Shown here piece after piece: positions 46,421 to 60,300 of a stretch of 64,000 bases of DNA. Positions within the stretch are counted from its first letter, which is position 1. Each line of letters begins with the position of its first letter. The notes under the pieces are model-generated. The model saw nothing but the letters and a program-made list of their open reading frames with translations. It was not told where the DNA came from and did not search any database. The stretch is from Eudorina sp. 2006-703-Eu-15 (taxonomy: Eukaryota > Chlorophyta > Chlorophyceae > Chlamydomonadales > Volvocaceae), in the NCBI GenBank assembly GCA_003117195.1, contig BDSI01000003.1, forward strand, positions 2,261,551-2,325,550, given 5' to 3'. The translations under genes were made by a program, and so were the position numbers.

Positions 46421-47941
46421 CGGTCGCCCTCCCCCTGGCGGCGGCGGCGGCGGCCCTGCCCGCGAGAGGTGATGTGGTTCCGGAGCGGAGCGGAGCGGAG
46501 CGGAGCGGAGCGGAGCGCCAGTCGATGGGCAGCACCGGCTCGCCTGATGCCCTGGTGGCGTCCGTCCGTCCGTCCGTCCGTCCAGTGCGACTTGTCAGAG
46601 CGGGTGTGCCGTATGCGGCGACGTGGCCTGGGTGCCTTTCGCTCGCGGACAGTAACTCAGTAAGGGGGCATTTGAGGTGCCGTCGGCAAACGCATGGCAT
46701 GGGGTGCCCAGACGCCGTCCTTGGGTGGTGGGTGTCAAACGGACAGCCGCCCCCCCCCCGACCCGACCCGACCCGACCCGACCCGCGCACTTGAGGTCTT
46801 CAGCCCGGCAGGGCCGGCGAGCGGGGGTCCGCCTGCAAGTACGGCGGCCGTACAGTGAAGCCCGTACACGGACGGCATGCATGGTGGGGGGCCTTACGTT
46901 CGGCCCATCGCGGCTGGCTTGCGATGCTTGTACCATTATTTCGTTGTTTCATTATACATCCTGTTGTGTTTGTTTGGGAATGTCGTTGGTGCTGTGGGTG
47001 TTCGCTGGAGTCTTGGCCGCTGACGGCCCTCCTGGCTGAGGGATCCACGTAGCTGGCTGCTGCGCTTTGGGTGTCCACCCGTTGGGATAGGGACGACAGG
47101 CGATGACCTCCCGGTGATGCGGTGTCGGATGCGACGGTGTAGGTCGATGCAGGGGCGACAGTGTTCCGTCTTGACGTGTCACCCGTGCTTGATTAGGCGC
47201 CCGGGTGTGGCGGGTCGGTAGTCTCGGCTGAGGAGGGGTGGAGAGTGACGAGTCCGGTGGCGAGGTCTCTCGGGGTGTTCGACAGGTCTGTTTGCATCGT
47301 TGTCGTGTGAGCGCATTTGTGTGTGTGGTTTGTGTGTGTATTCTTTTCCCCAAGAACTGGCCAAAAATGGCGACGCGGGTGGGCCCGCCGGGCCTGCCTG
47401 GGCTCAAGGGGCAGGCAGGCAGGCAGTCTGGAGTTCCGGCCTCCTGGCCATCAGAGCCGGCCTCCGGGAGTCGGAACGTGCGGGCCTGACCTTGTGAGTG
47501 GTCGAGGACGCGCATTGCCGTCCTCTGGACCGCAAGAGTCCGTCCCGCTGGGGAGGAGCTGGAGGCTTGATTGCCTGATGACTTGACGTGCGGTGCGGTG
47601 CGGTGCGAGGAGGGCGGGGGCCGGGCTCTCTTTGTGCGGCACTACCGTACTGGTGGTAACAGTCAGTCAGATGGCTTGTACCCTGGAGTTGTAAACCCCA
47701 CCACCACCACCACCACCACCACCCTGGCGAGGACCGCACACACGTCGGCTGCCAGCAGCGTCCACACCCAGGGGCCGGCATTTCCGGAACTAACCACACC
47801 CAGGTGTGTTATGTTGTGTGTCGCAGGCGCCCCCAGCGGGTCCTCGTCCTCGTCAAGGAAACACACCGCCACACCGCCTCCTGAAGGCACTGCTGTGGAC
47901 AACCCACTGGGAGTCCCTACAGCCCGGGGCCCCCCTGCCCG
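46421..47941. other. Spacer between the OPR-like gene and the satellite
   Basis: It holds short tandem repeats: GGAGC at 46484-46513, GTCC at 46559-46584, CCGAC at 46756-46787 and CCA at 47698-47723. The stretch 47571-47941 is Ser/Pro/Thr-rich when translated and runs in frame into the satellite, but no splice evidence or family supports a gene. Confidence 0.5.
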
Positions 47942-48254
47942 TCGTCAACCCTCCAGCGGTCCAGCTCCGAAGCCAGCCCTTGAGCGGTGCAGTTACGAAG
48001 CCAGTCGTCCCGCGGTCCAGCTCCGACCTCAACCCTCCAGCGGTCCAGCTCCGTTGCCAGCCGTCCCGCGGTCCAGCTCCGACGTCAGCCCTCCCGATGG
48101 TCCAGCTCCGAAGCCAGCCCTTGAGCGGTCCAGCTCCGTTGCCAGCCGTCCCGCAGTCCAGCTCCGACCTCAACCCTCCAGTGGTCCAGCTCCGAAGCCC
48201 GCCCTTGAGCGGTTCAGCTCCGTTGCCAGCCGTCCCGCGGTCCAGCTCCGACCT

Positions 48255-49830
48255 CAACCCTCCAGCGGTCCAGCTCCGAAGCTAGCCCTTGAGCGGTTCA
48301 GCGCCGTTGCCAGCCGTCCCGCGGTCCAGCTCCGACGTCAACCCTCCAGCGGTCCAGCTCCGAAGCCAGCCCTTGAGCGGTCCAGCTCCGAAGCCAGCCG
48401 TCGAGCGGTCCAGCTCCGATCGCGCGATCCAGCTCCGACACCCGCCCTCGCGTATTCCAGTTCCGAAGCCAGCCCTCGCGCGGTTTAGCTCCGACGTAAA
48501 CTCTTCAGCGGTCCGGCTCCGAAGCCAGCCCTCCAGCGGTCCAGCTCCGAAGCCAGCCCTTGAGCGGTCCAGCTCCGTTGCCAGCCGTCCCGCGGTCCAG
48601 CTCCGACGTCAGCCCTCCAGCGGTCCAGCTCCGTTGCCAGCCCTTGAGCGGTCCAGCTCCGTTGCCAGCCGTCCCGCGGTCCAGCTCCGACGTCAGCCCT
48701 CCAGCGGTCCAGCTCCGACGTCAGGACTCCAGCGGTCCAGCTCCGACCTGAACCCTCCAGCGGTCCAGCTCCGAAGCCAGCCCTTGAGCAATCCAGCTCC
48801 GTTGCAAGCCGTCCCGCGGTCCAGCTCCGACGTCAGCCCTCCAGGGGTTCAGCTCCGTTGCCAGCCCTTGAGCGGTCCAGCTCCGACGTCAGGACTCCAG
48901 CGGTCCAGTTCCGATTCCAGCCCTCCCGCGGTCCAGCTCCGAAGCCACCCCTCAAGCGGTCCAGCTCCGACGCCAGCCGTCGATCGGTCCAGCTCCGAAG
49001 CCCCCCCTTCAGCGGTCCAGCTCCGTTGCCAGCCGTCCCGCGGTCAAGTTCCGTTGCCAGCCCTTGAGCGGTTCAGCTCCGACGCCAGCCGTCGAGCGGT
49101 CCAGCTTCGAAGCCAACCCTCCAGCCGTCCAGCTCCGAAGCCACCCCTCAAGCGGTCCAGCCCCGACACCAATACTCCAGCGGTCCAGCTCCGTTGCCAG
49201 CCCTCCAGCGGTCCAGTTCCGATGACAGCCGTCGAGCGGTCCGGCTCCGAAGCCAGCCCTGCAGCGGTCTAGCCCGACCTTAACCCTCCAGCGGTCCAGC
49301 TCCGAAGCCAGCCCTTGAGCGGTCCAGCTCCGTTGCCAGCCGTCCCGCGGTCCAGCTCCGACGTCAGCCCTCCAGCGGTCCAGCTCCGAAGCCAGCCCTT
49401 GAGCGGTCCAGTTACGAATCCAGTCGTCCCGCGGTCCAGCTCCGACCTCAACCCTCCAGCGGTGCAGCTCCGAAGCCAGCCCTTGAGCGGTCTAGCTCCG
49501 TTGCCAGCCGTCCCGCGGTCCAGCTCCGACGTCAGCCCTCCAGTGGTCCAGCTCCGAAGCCAGCCCTTGAGCGGTCCAACTCCGTTGCCACTTGCCAGCC
49601 TTCCCGCGGTCCAGCTCCAACCTCAGCCCTCCAGCGGTCCAGCTCCGAAGCCACCCCTCCAGCGGTCCAGCTCCGTTGCCAGCTGTCCCGCGGTCCAGCT
49701 CCGACGTCAGCCCTCCAGGGGTCCAGCTCCGAAGGCAGCCCTTGAGCGGTTCAGCTCCGTTGCCAGCCGTCCCGCGGTCCAGCTCCGACCTCAGCCCTCC
49801 AGCGGTCAAAGTCCGACGTCAGCCCTCCAG
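48255..49830 (+). repeat. Higher-order unit H1, copy 1, inside the satellite
   Basis: A stretch with a distinctive order of 28-mer variants, marked by GAAGCTAGCC near 48288, the irregular GATCGCGCGATCC at about 48418 and GACGTAAACTCTTCAGCGG near 48492. It recurs almost unchanged from about 53682 and from about 55778. Confidence 0.85.
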
Positions 49831-52800
49831 TGCTCCAGCGCCGTAGCCAGCCCTTGCGCGGTCCAGCTCCGAAGCCAGCTGTCCTGCGGTCCAGCTCCAA
49901 CCTCAGCCCTCAAGCGGTCCAGCTCCGAAGCCAGCCCTTGAGCGGTCATGCTCCGTTGCCAGCCGTCCCGCAGTCCAGCTCCGACCTCAACCCTCCAGCG
50001 GTCCAGCTCCGAAGCCACCCCTCCAGCGGTCCAGCTCCGTTGCCAGCCGTCCCGCAGTCCAGCTCCGACCTCAGCCCTCCAGCGGTCCAGCTCCGAAGCC
50101 ACCCCTCCAGCGGTCCAGCTCCGTTGCCAGCTGTCCCGCGGTCCAGCTCCGACGTCAGCCCTCCAGGGGTCCAGCTCCGAAGGCAGCCCTTGAGCGGTTC
50201 AGCTCCGTTGCCAGCCGTCCCGCGGTCCAGCTCCGACCTCAGCCCTCCAGCGGTCAAAGTCCGACGTCAGCCCTCCAGTGCTCCAGCGCCGTAGCCAGCC
50301 CTTGCGCGGTCCAGCTCCGAAGCCAGCTGTCCTGCGGTCCAGCTCCAACCTCAGCCCTCAAGCGGTCCAGCTCCGAAGCCAGCCCTTGAGCGGTCATGCT
50401 CCGTTGCCAGCCGTCCCGCAGTCCAGCTCCGACCTCAACCCTCCAGCGGTCCAGCTCCGAAGCCACCCCTCCAGCGGTCCAGCTCCGTTGCCAGCCGTCC
50501 CGCAGTCCAGCTCCGACCTCAGCCCTCCAGCGGTCCAGCTCCGAAGCCAGCCCTTGAGCGGTCCAGCTCCGAAGCCAGCCGTCGAGCGGTCCAGCTCCGA
50601 CGTCAGCCCTCCAGGGGTCCAGCTCCGAAGGCAGCCCTTGAGCGGTTCAGCTCCGTTGCCAGCCGTCCCGCGGTCCAGCTCCGACCTCAGCCCTCCAGCG
50701 GTCAAAGTCCGACGTCAGCCCTCCAGTGGTCCAGCGCCGAAGCCAGCCCTTGCGCGGTCCAGCTCCGAAGCCAGCTGTCCTGCGGTCTAGCTCCAACCTC
50801 AGCCCTCAAGCGGTCCAGCTCCGAAGCCAGCCCTTGAGCGGTCATGCTCCGTTGCCAGCCGTCCCGCAGTCCAGCTCCGACCTCAACCCTCCAGCGGTCC
50901 AGCTTCGAAGCCAGCCCTTGAGCGGTCCAGCTCCGAAGCCAGCCGTCCCGCGGTCCAGCTCCGACGTCAGCCCTCCAGCGGTCAAGCTCCGAAGCCAGAT
51001 CTTGAGCGGTCCAGCTCCGTTGCCAGCCGTCCCGCGGTCCAGCTCCGACCTCAACCCTCCAGCGGTAACGCTCCGAAGCCAGCCCTTTAGCGGTCCAGCT
51101 CCGTTGCCAGCCGTCCCGCGGTCCAGCTCCGACGTCAGCCCTCCAGCGGTCCAGCTCCGTTGCCAGCCCTTGAGCGGTCCAGCTTCGTTGCCAGCCGTCC
51201 CGCGGTCCAGCTCCGACGTCAGCCCTCCAGCGGTCCAGCTCCGAAGCCAGCCCTTGAGTGGTCCAGCTCCGTTGCCAGCCGTCCCGCGGTCCAGCTCCGT
51301 TGCCAGCCCTCCAGCGGTCCAGCTCCAAAGCCAGCCCTTGAGCGATCCAGCTCCGTTACCAGCCGTCCCGCAGTCCAGCTCCGACCTCAACCCTCCAGCG
51401 GTCCAGCTCCGAAGCCAGCCCTTGAGCGGTCCAGCTTCGTTGCCAGCCGTCCCGCGGTCCAGCTCCGACGTCAGCCCTCCAGGGGTCCAGCTCCGAAGGC
51501 AGCCCTTGAGCGGTTCAGCTCCGTTGCCAGCCGTCCCGCGGTCCAGCTCCGACCTCAGCCCTCCAGCGGTCAAAGTCCGACGTCAGCCCTCCAGTGGTCC
51601 AGCGCCGAAGCCAGCCCTTGCGCGGTCCAGCTCCGAAGCCAGCTGTCCTGCGGTCTAGCTCCAACCTCAGCCCTCAAGCGGTCCAGCTCCGAAGCCAGCC
51701 CTTGAGCGGTCATGCTCCGTTGCCAGCCGTCCCGCAGTCCAGCTCCGACCTCAACCCTCCAGCGGTCCAGCTTCGAAGCCAGCCGTTGAGCGGTCCAGCT
51801 CCGAAGCCAGCCGTCCCGCGGTCCAGCTCCGACGTCAGCCCTCCAGCGGTCAAGCTCCGAAGCCAGACCTTGAGCGGTCCAGCTCCGTTGCCAGCCGTCC
51901 CGCGGTCCAGCTCCGACGTCAGCCCTCCAGCGGACAAGTTTCGAAGCCAGCCCTTTAGCGGTCCAGCTCCGGTGCCAGCCGTCCCGCGGTCCAGCTCCGA
52001 CGTCAGCCCTCCAGCGGTCCAGCTCCGAAGCCAGCCCTTGATGGTCCAGATCCGTTGCCAGCCGTCCCGCGGTCCAGCTCCGACGTCAGCCCTCCAGCGG
52101 TCCAGCTCCGTTGCCAGCCCTTGAGCGGTCCAGCTTCGTTGCCAGCCGTCCCGCGGTCCAGCTCCGACGTCAGCCCTCCAGCGGTCCAGCTCCGAAGCCA
52201 GCTGTCCTGCGGTCTAGCTCCAACCTCAGCCCTCAAGCGGTCCAGCTCCGAAGCCAGCCCTTGAGCGGTCATGCTCCGTTGCCAGCCGTCCCGCAGTCCA
52301 GCTCCGACCTCAACCCTCCAGCGGTCCCGCTTCGAAGCCAGCCCTTGAGCGGTCCAGCTCCGAAGCCAGCCGTCCCGCGGTCCAGCTCCGACGTCAGCCC
52401 TCCAGCGGTCCAGCTTCGAAGCCAGCCGTTGAGCGGTCCAGCTCCGAAGCCAGCCGTCCCGCAGTCCAGCTCCGACCTCAACCCTCCAGCGGTCCAGCTT
52501 CGAAGCCAGCCCTTGAGCGGTCCAGCTCCGAAGCCAGCCGTCCCGCGGTCCAGCTCCGACGTCAGCCCTCCAGCGGTCAAGCTCCGAAGCCAGATCTTGA
52601 GCGGTCCAGCTCCGTTGCCAGCCGTCCCGCGGTCCAGCTCCGACCTCAACCCTCCAGCGGTAACGCTCCGAAGCCAGCCCTTTAGCGGTCCAGCTCCGTT
52701 GCCAGCCGTCCCGCGGTCCAGCTCCGACGTCAGCCCTCCAGCGGTCCAGCTCCGTTGCCAGCCCTTGAGCGGTCCAGCTTCGTTGCCAGCCGTCCCGCGG

Positions 52801-53681
52801 TCCAGCTCCGACGTCAGCCCTCCAGCGGTCCAGCTCCGAAGCCAGCCCTTGAGTGGTCCAGCTCCGTTGCCAGCCGTCCCGCGGTCCAGCTCCGTTGCCA
52901 GCCCTCCAGCGGTCCAGCTCCAAAGCCAGCCCTTGAGCGATCCAGCTCCGTTACCAGCCGTCCCGCAGTCCAGCTCCGACCTCAACCCTCCAGCGGTCCA
53001 GCTCCGAAGCCAGCCCTTGAGCGGTCCAGCTTCGTTGCCAGCCGTCCCGCGGTCCAGCTCCGACGTCAGCCCTCCAGGGGTCCAGCTCCGAAGGCAGCCC
53101 TTGAGCGGTTCAGCTCCGTTGCCAGCCGTCCCGCGGTCCAGCTCCGACCTCAGCCCTCCAGCGGTCAAAGTCCGACGTCAGCCCTCCAGTGGTCCAGCGC
53201 CGAAGCCAGCCCTTGCGCGGTCCAGCTCCGAAGCCAGCTGTCCTGCGGTCTAGCTCCAACCTCAGCCCTCAAGCGGTCCAGCTCCGAAGCCAGCCCTTGA
53301 GCGGTCATGCTCCGTTGCCAGCCGTCCCGCAGTCCAGCTCCGACCTCAACCCTCCAGCGGTCCAGCTTCGAAGCCAGCCGTTGAGCGGTCCAGCTCCGAA
53401 GCCAGCCGTCCCGCGGTCCAGCTCCGACGTCAGCCCTCCAGCGGTCAAGCTCCGAAGCCAGACCTTGAGCGGTCCAGCTCCGTTGCCAGCCGTCCCGCGG
53501 TCCAGCTCCGACGTCAGCCCTCCAGCGGACAAGTTTCGAAGCCAGCCCTTTAGCGGTCCAGCTCCGGTGCCAGCCGTCCCGCGGTCCAGCTCCGACGTCA
53601 GCCCTCCAGCGGTCCAGCTCCGAAGCCAGCCCTTGATGGTCCAGATCCGTTGCCAGCCGTCCCGCGGTCCAGCTCCGACGT

Positions 53682-55030
53682 CAGCCCTCCAGCGGTCCAG
53701 CTCCGAAGCTAGCCCTTGAGCGGTTCAGCGCCGTTGCCAGCCGTCCCGCGGTCCAGCTCCGACGTCAACCCTCCAGCGGTCCAGCTCCGAAGCCAGCCCT
53801 TGAGCGGTCCAGCTCCGAAGCCAGCCGTCGAGCGGTCCAGCTCCGATCGCGCGATCCAGCTCCGACACCCGCCCTCGCGTATTCCAGTTCCGAAGCCAGC
53901 CCTCGCGCGGTTTAGCTCCGACGTAAACTCTTCAGCGGTCCGGCTCCCAAGCCAGCCCTCCAGCGGTCCAGCTCCGAAGCCAGCCCTTGAGCGGTCCAGC
54001 TCCGTTGCCAGCCGTCCCGCGGTCCAGCTCCGACGTCAGCCCTCCAGCGGTCCAGCTCCGTTGCCAGCCCTTGAGCGGTCCAGCTCCGTTGCCAGCCGTC
54101 CCGCGGTCCAGCTCCGACGTCAGCCCTCCAGCGGTCCAGCTCCGACGTCAGGACTCCAGCGGTCCAGCTCCGACCTGAACCCTCCAGCGGTCCAGCTCCG
54201 AAGCCAGCCCTTGAGCAATCCAGCTCCGTTGCAAGCCGTCCCGCGGTCCAGCTCCGACGTCAGCCCTCCAGGGGTTCAGCTCCGTTGCCAGCCCTTGAGC
54301 GGTCCAGCTCCGACGTCAGGACTCCAGCGGTCCAGTTCCGATTCCAGCCCTCCCGCGGTCCAGCTCCGAAGCCACCCCTCAAGCGGTCCAGCTCCGACGC
54401 CAGCCGTCGATCGGTCCAGCTCCGAAGCCCCCCCTTCAGCGGTCCAGCTCCGTTGCCAGCCGTCCCGCGGTCAAGTTCCGTTGCCAGCCCTTGAGCGGTT
54501 CAGCTCCGACGCCAGCCGTCGAGCGGTCCAGCTTCGAAGCCAACCCTCCAGCCGTCCAGCTCCGAAGCCACCCCTCAAGCGGTCCAGCCCCGACACCAAT
54601 ACTCCAGCGGTCCAGCTCCGTTGCCAGCCCTCCAGCGGTCCAGTTCCGATGACAGCCGTCGAGCGGTTCGGCTCCGAAGCCAGCCCTGCAGCGGTCTAGC
54701 CCGACCTTAACCCTCCAGCGGTCCAGCTCCGAAGCCAGCCCTTGAGCGGTCCAGCTCCGTTGCCAGCCGTCCCGCGGTCCAGCTCCGACGTCAGCCCTCC
54801 AGCGGTCCAGCTCCGAAGCCAGCCCTTGAGCGGTCCAGTTACGAATCCAGTCGTCCCGCGGTCCAGCTCCGACCTCAACCCTCCAGCGGTGCAGCTCCGA
54901 AGCCAGCCCTTGAGCGGTCTAGCTCCGTTGCCAGCCGTCCCGCGGTCCAGCTCCGACGTCAGCCCTCCAGTGGTCCAGCTCCGAAGCCAGCCCTTGAGCG
55001 GTCCAACTCCGTTGCCACTTGCCAGCCTTC
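53682..55030 (+). repeat. Higher-order unit H1, copy 2
   Basis: It repeats H1 with very few changes, for example CCGGCTCCCAAGCC at about 53941 where copies 1 and 3 have CCGGCTCCGAAGCC, and GCGGTTCGG at about 54663 where they have GCGGTCCGG. It ends by switching to another unit order near 55180. Confidence 0.85.
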
Positions 55031-55777
55031 CCGCGGTCCAGCTCCAACCTCAGCCCTCCAGCGGTCCAGCTCCGAAGCCACCCCTCCAGCGGTCCAGCTC
55101 CGTTGCCAGCTGTCCCGCGGTCCAGCTCCGACGTCAGCCCTCCAGGGGTCCAGCTCCGAAGGCAGCCCTTGAGCGGTTCAGCTTCGTTGCCAGCCGTCCC
55201 GCGGTCCAGCTCCGACGTCAGCCCTCCAGCGGTCCAGCTCCGAAGCCAGCTGTCCTGCGGTCTAGCTCCAACCTCAGCCCTCAAGCGGTCCAGCTCCGAA
55301 GCCAGCCCTTGAGCGGTCATGCTCCGTTGCCAGCCGTCCCGCAGTCCAGCTCCGACCTCAACCCTCCAGCGGTCCCGCTTCGAAGCCAGCCCTTGAGCGG
55401 TCCAGCTCCGAAGCCAGCCGTCCCGCGGTCCAGCTCCGACGTCAGCCCTCCAGCGGTCCAGCTTCGAAGCCAGCCGTTGAGCGGTCCAGCTCCGAAGCCA
55501 GCCGTCCCGCGGTCCAGCTCCGACGTCAGCCCTCCAGCGGTCAAGCTCCGAAGCCAGACCTTGAGCGGTCCAGCTCCGTTGCCAGCCGTCCCGCGGTCCA
55601 GCTCCGACGTCAGCCCTCCAGCGGACAAGTTTCGAAGCCAGCCCTTTAGCGGTCCAGCTCCGGTGCCAGCCGTCCCGCGGTCCAGCTCCGACGTCAGCCC
55701 TCCAGCGGTCCAGCTCCGAAGCCAGCCCTTGATGGTCCAGATCCGTTGCCAGCCGTCCCGCGGTCCAGCTCCGACGT

Positions 55778-57350
55778 CAGCCCTCCAGCGGTCCAGCTCC
55801 GAAGCTAGCCCTTGAGCGGTTCAGCGCCGTTGCCAGCCGTCCCGCGGTCCAGCTCCGACGTCAACCCTCCAGCGGTCCAGCTCCGAAGCCAGCCCTTGAG
55901 CGGTCCAGCTCCGAAGCCAGCCGTCGAGCGGTCCAGCTCCGATCGCGCGATCCAGCTCCGACACCCGCCCTCGCGTATTCCAGTTCCGAAGCCAGCCCTC
56001 GCGCGGTTTAGCTCCGACGTAAACTCTTCAGCGGTCCGGCTCCGAAGCCAGCCCTCCAGCGGTCCAGCTCCGAAGCCAGCCCTTGAGCGGTCCAGCTCCG
56101 TTGCCAGCCGTCCCGCGGTCCAGCTCCGACGTCAGCCCTCCAGCGGTCCAGCTCCGTTGCCAGCCCTTGAGCGGTCCAGCTCCGTTGCCAGCCGTCCCGC
56201 GGTCCAGCTCCGACGTCAGCCCTCCAGCGGTCCAGCTCCGACGTCAGGACTCCAGCGGTCCAGCTCCGACCTGAACCCTCCAGCGGTCCAGCTCCGAAGC
56301 CAGCCCTTGAGCAATCCAGCTCCGTTGCAAGCCGTCCCGCGGTCCAGCTCCGACGTCAGCCCTCCAGGGGTTCAGCTCCGTTGCCAGCCCTTGAGCGGTC
56401 CAGCTCCGACGTCAGGACTCCAGCGGTCCAGTTCCGATTCCAGCCCTCCCGCGGTCCAGCTCCGAAGCCACCCCTCAAGCGGTCCAGCTCCGACGCCAGC
56501 CGTCGATCGGTCCAGCTCCGAAGCCCCCCCTTCAGCGGTCCAGCTCCGTTGCCAGCCGTCCCGCGGTCAAGTTCCGTTGCCAGCCCTTGAGCGGTTCAGC
56601 TCCGACGCCAGCCGTCGAGCGGTCCAGCTTCGAAGCCAACCCTCCAGCCGTCCAGCTCCGAAGCCACCCCTCAAGCGGTCCAGCCCCGACACCAATACTC
56701 CAGCGGTCCAGCTCCGTTGCCAGCCCTCCAGCGGTCCAGTTCCGATGACAGCCGTCGAGCGGTCCGGCTCCGAAGCCAGCCCTGCAGCGGTCTAGCCCGA
56801 CCTTAACCCTCCAGCGGTCCAGCTCCGAAGCCAGCCCTTGAGCGGTCCAGCTCCGTTGCCAGCCGTCCCGCGGTCCAGCTCCGACGTCAGCCCTCCAGCG
56901 GTCCAGCTCCGAAGCCAGCCCTTGAGCGGTCCAGTTACGAATCCAGTCGTCCCGCGGTCCAGCTCCGACCTCAACCCTCCAGCGGTGCAGCTCCGAAGCC
57001 AGCCCTTGAGCGGTCTAGCTCCGTTGCCAGCCGTCCCGCGGTCCAGCTCCGACGTCAGCCCTCCAGTGGTCCAGCTCCGAAGCCAGCCCTTGAGCGGTCC
57101 AACTCCGTTGCCACTTGCCAGCCTTCCCGCGGTCCAGCTCCAACCTCAGCCCTCCAGCGGTCCAGCTCCGAAGCCACCCCTCCAGCGGTCCAGCTCCGTT
57201 GCCAGCTGTCCCGCGGTCCAGCTCCGACGTCAGCCCTCCAGGGGTCCAGCTCCGAAGGCAGCCCTTGAGCGGTTCAGCTCCGTTGCCAGCCGTCCCGCGG
57301 TCCAGCTCCGACCTCAGCCCTCCAGCGGTCAAAGTCCGACGTCAGCCCTC
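55778..57350 (+). repeat. Higher-order unit H1, copy 3
   Basis: It begins about 2.1 kb after copy 2 and matches copy 1 through at least 1.5 kb, including the shared downstream part around CTCCAACCTCAGCC and TGCTCCAGCGCC near 57357. Confidence 0.85.
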
Positions 57351-60300
57351 CAGTGCTCCAGCGCCGTAGCCAGCCCTTGCGCGGTCCAGCTCCGAAGCCA
57401 GCTGTCCTGCGGTCCAGCTCCAACCTCAGCCCTCAAGCGGTCCAGCTCCGAAGCCAGCCCTTGAGCGGTCATGCTCCGTTGCCAGCCGTCCCGCAGTCCA
57501 GCTCCGACCTCAACCCTCCAGCGGTCCAGCTCCGAAGCCACCCCTCCAGCGGTCCAGCTCCGTTGCCAGCCGTCCCGCAGTCCAGCTCCGACCTCAGCCC
57601 TCCAGCGGTCCAGCTCCGAAGCCAGCCCTTGAGCGGTCCAGCTCCGAAGCCAGCCGTCGAGCGGTCCAGCTCCGACGTCAGCCCTCCAGGGGTCCAGCTC
57701 CGAAGGCAGCCCTTGAGCGGTTCAGCTCCGTTGCCAGCCGTCCCGCGGTCCAGCTCCGACCTCAGCCCTCCAGCGGTCAAAGTCCGACGTCAGCCCTCCA
57801 GTGGTCCAGCGCCGAAGCCAGCCCTTGCGCGGTCCAGCTCCGAAGCCAGCTGTCCTGCGGTCTAGCTCCAACCTCAGCCCTCAAGCGGTCCAGCTCCGAA
57901 GCCAGCCCTTGAGCGGTCATGCTCCGTTGCCAGCCGTCCCGCAGTCCAGCTCCGACCTCAACCCTCCAGCGGTCCCGCTTCGAAGCCAGCCCTTGAGCGG
58001 TCCAGCTCCGAAGCCAGCCGTCCCGCGGTCCAGCTCCGACGTCAGCCCTCCAGCGGTCAAGCTCCGAAGCCAGATCTTGAGCGGTCCAGCTCCGTTGCCA
58101 GCCGTCCCGCGGTCCAGCTCCGACCTCAACCCTCCAGCGGTAACGCTCCGAAGCCAGCCCTTTAGCGGTCCAGCTCCGTTGCCAGCCGTCCCGCGGTCCA
58201 GCTCCGACGTCAGCCCTCCAGCGGTGCAGCTCCGTTGCCAGCCCTTGAGCGGTCCAGCTTCGTTGCCAGCCGTCCCGCGGTCCAGCTCCGACGTCAGCCC
58301 TCCAGCGGTCCAGCTCCGAAGCCAGCCCTTGAGTGGTCCAGCTCCGTTGCCAGCCGTCCCGCGGTCCAGCTCCGTTGCCAGCCCTCCAGCGGTCCAGCTC
58401 CAAAGCCAGCCCTTGAGCGATCCAGCTCCGTTACCAGCCGTCCCGCAGTCCAGCTCCGACCTCAACCCTCCAGCGGTCCAGCTCCGAAGCCAGCCCTTGA
58501 GCGGTCCAGCTTCGTTGCCAGCCGTCCCGCGGTCCAGCTCCGACGTCAGCCCTCCAGGGGTCCAGCTCCGAAGGCAGCCCTTGAGCGGTTCAGCTCCGTT
58601 GCCAGCCGTCCCGCGGTCCAGCTCCGACCTCAGCCCTCCAGCGGTCAAAGTCCGACGTCAGCCCTCCAGTGGTCCAGCGCCGAAGCCAGCCCTTGCGCGG
58701 TCCAGCTCCGAAGCCAGCTGTCCTGCGGTCTAGCTCCAACCTCAGCCCTCAAGCGGTCCAGCTCCGAAGCCAGCCCTTGAGCGGTCATGCTCCGTTGCCA
58801 GCCGTCCCGCAGTCCAGCTCCGACCTCAACCCTCCAGCGGTCCAGCTTCGAAGCCAGCCGTTGAGCGGTCCAGCTCCGAAGCCAGCCGTCCCGCGGTCCA
58901 GCTCCGACGTCAGCCCTCCAGCGGTCAAGCTCCGAAGCCAGACCTTGAGCGGTCCAGCTCCGTTGCCAGCCGTCCCGCGGTCCAGCTCCGACGTCAGCCC
59001 TCCAGCGGACAAGTTTCGAAGCCAGCCCTTTAGCGGTCCAGCTCCGGTGCCAGCCGTCCCGCGGTCCAGCTCCGACGTCAGCCCTCCAGCGGTCCAGCTC
59101 CGAAGCCAGTCCTTGATGGTCCAGATCCGTTGCCAGCCGTCCCGCGGTCCAGCTCCGACGTCAGCCCTCCAGCGGTCCAGCTCCGTTGCCAGCCCTTGAG
59201 CGGTCCAGCTTCGTTGCCAGCCGTCCCGCGGTCCAGCTCCGACGTCAGCCCTCCAGCGGTCCAGCTCCGAAGCCAGCTGTCCTGCGGTCTAGCTCCAACC
59301 TCAGCCCTCAAGCGGTCCAGCTCCGAAGCCAGCCCTTGAGCGGTCATGCTCCGTTGCCAGCCGTCCCGCGGTCCAGCTCCGACGTCAGCCCTCCAGCGGT
59401 CAAGCTCCGAAGCCAGATCTTGAGCGGTCCAGCTCCGTTGCCAGCCGTCCCGCGGTCCAGCTCCGACCTCAACCCTCCAGCGGTAACGCTCCGAAGCCAG
59501 CCCTTTAGCGGTCCAGCTCCGTTGCCAGCCGTCCCGCGGTCCAGCTCCGACGTCAGCCCTCCAGCGGTCCAGCTCCGTTGCCAGCCCTTGAGCGGTCCAG
59601 CTTCGTTGCCAGCCGTCCCGCGGTCCAGCTCCGACGTCAGCCCTCCAGCGGTCCAGCTCCGAAGCCAGCCCTTGAGTGGTCCAGCTCCGTTGCCAGCCGT
59701 CCCGCGGTCCAGCTCCGTTGCCAGCCCTCCAGCGGTCCAGCTCCAAAGCCAGCCCTTGAGCGATCCAGCTCCGTTACCAGCCGTCCCGCAGTCCAGCTCC
59801 GACCTCAACCCTCCAGCGGTCCAGCTCCGAAGCCAGCCCTTGAGCGGTCCAGCTTCGTTGCCAGCCGTCCCGCGGTCCAGCTCCGACGTCAGCCCTCCAG
59901 GGGTCCAGCTCCGAAGGCAGCCCTTGAGCGGTTCAGCTCCGTTGCCAGCCGTCCCGCGGTCCAGCTCCGACCTCAGCCCTCCAGCGGTCAAAGTCCGACG
60001 TCAGCCCTCCAGTGGTCCAGCGCCGAAGCCAGCCCTTGCGCGGTCCAGCTCCGAAGCCAGCTGTCCTGCGGTCTAGCTCCAACCTCAGCCCTCAAGCGGT
60101 CCAGCTCCGAAGCCAGCCCTTGAGCGGTCATGCTCCGTTGCCAGCCGTCCCGCAGTCCAGCTCCGACCTCAACCCTCCAGCGGTCCAGCTTCGAAGCCAG
60201 CCGTTGAGCGGTCCAGCTCCGAAGCCAGCCGTCCCGCGGTCCAGCTCCGACGTCAGCCCTCCAGCGGTCAAGCTCCGAAGCCAGACCTTGAGCGGTCCAG

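Noticed and set aside
46469..46800. Glu/Arg/Ser-rich frames after the OPR stop codon
   Set aside because: They come from GGAGC, GTCC and CCGAC simple repeats in the 3' spacer.
48289..60076. Dozens of open frames of 100-380 codons on both strands, apparently Pro/Ser-rich proteins
   Set aside because: They are the automatic result of a stop-free 28-base unit read in six frames; they overlap each other and stop at random unit variants.
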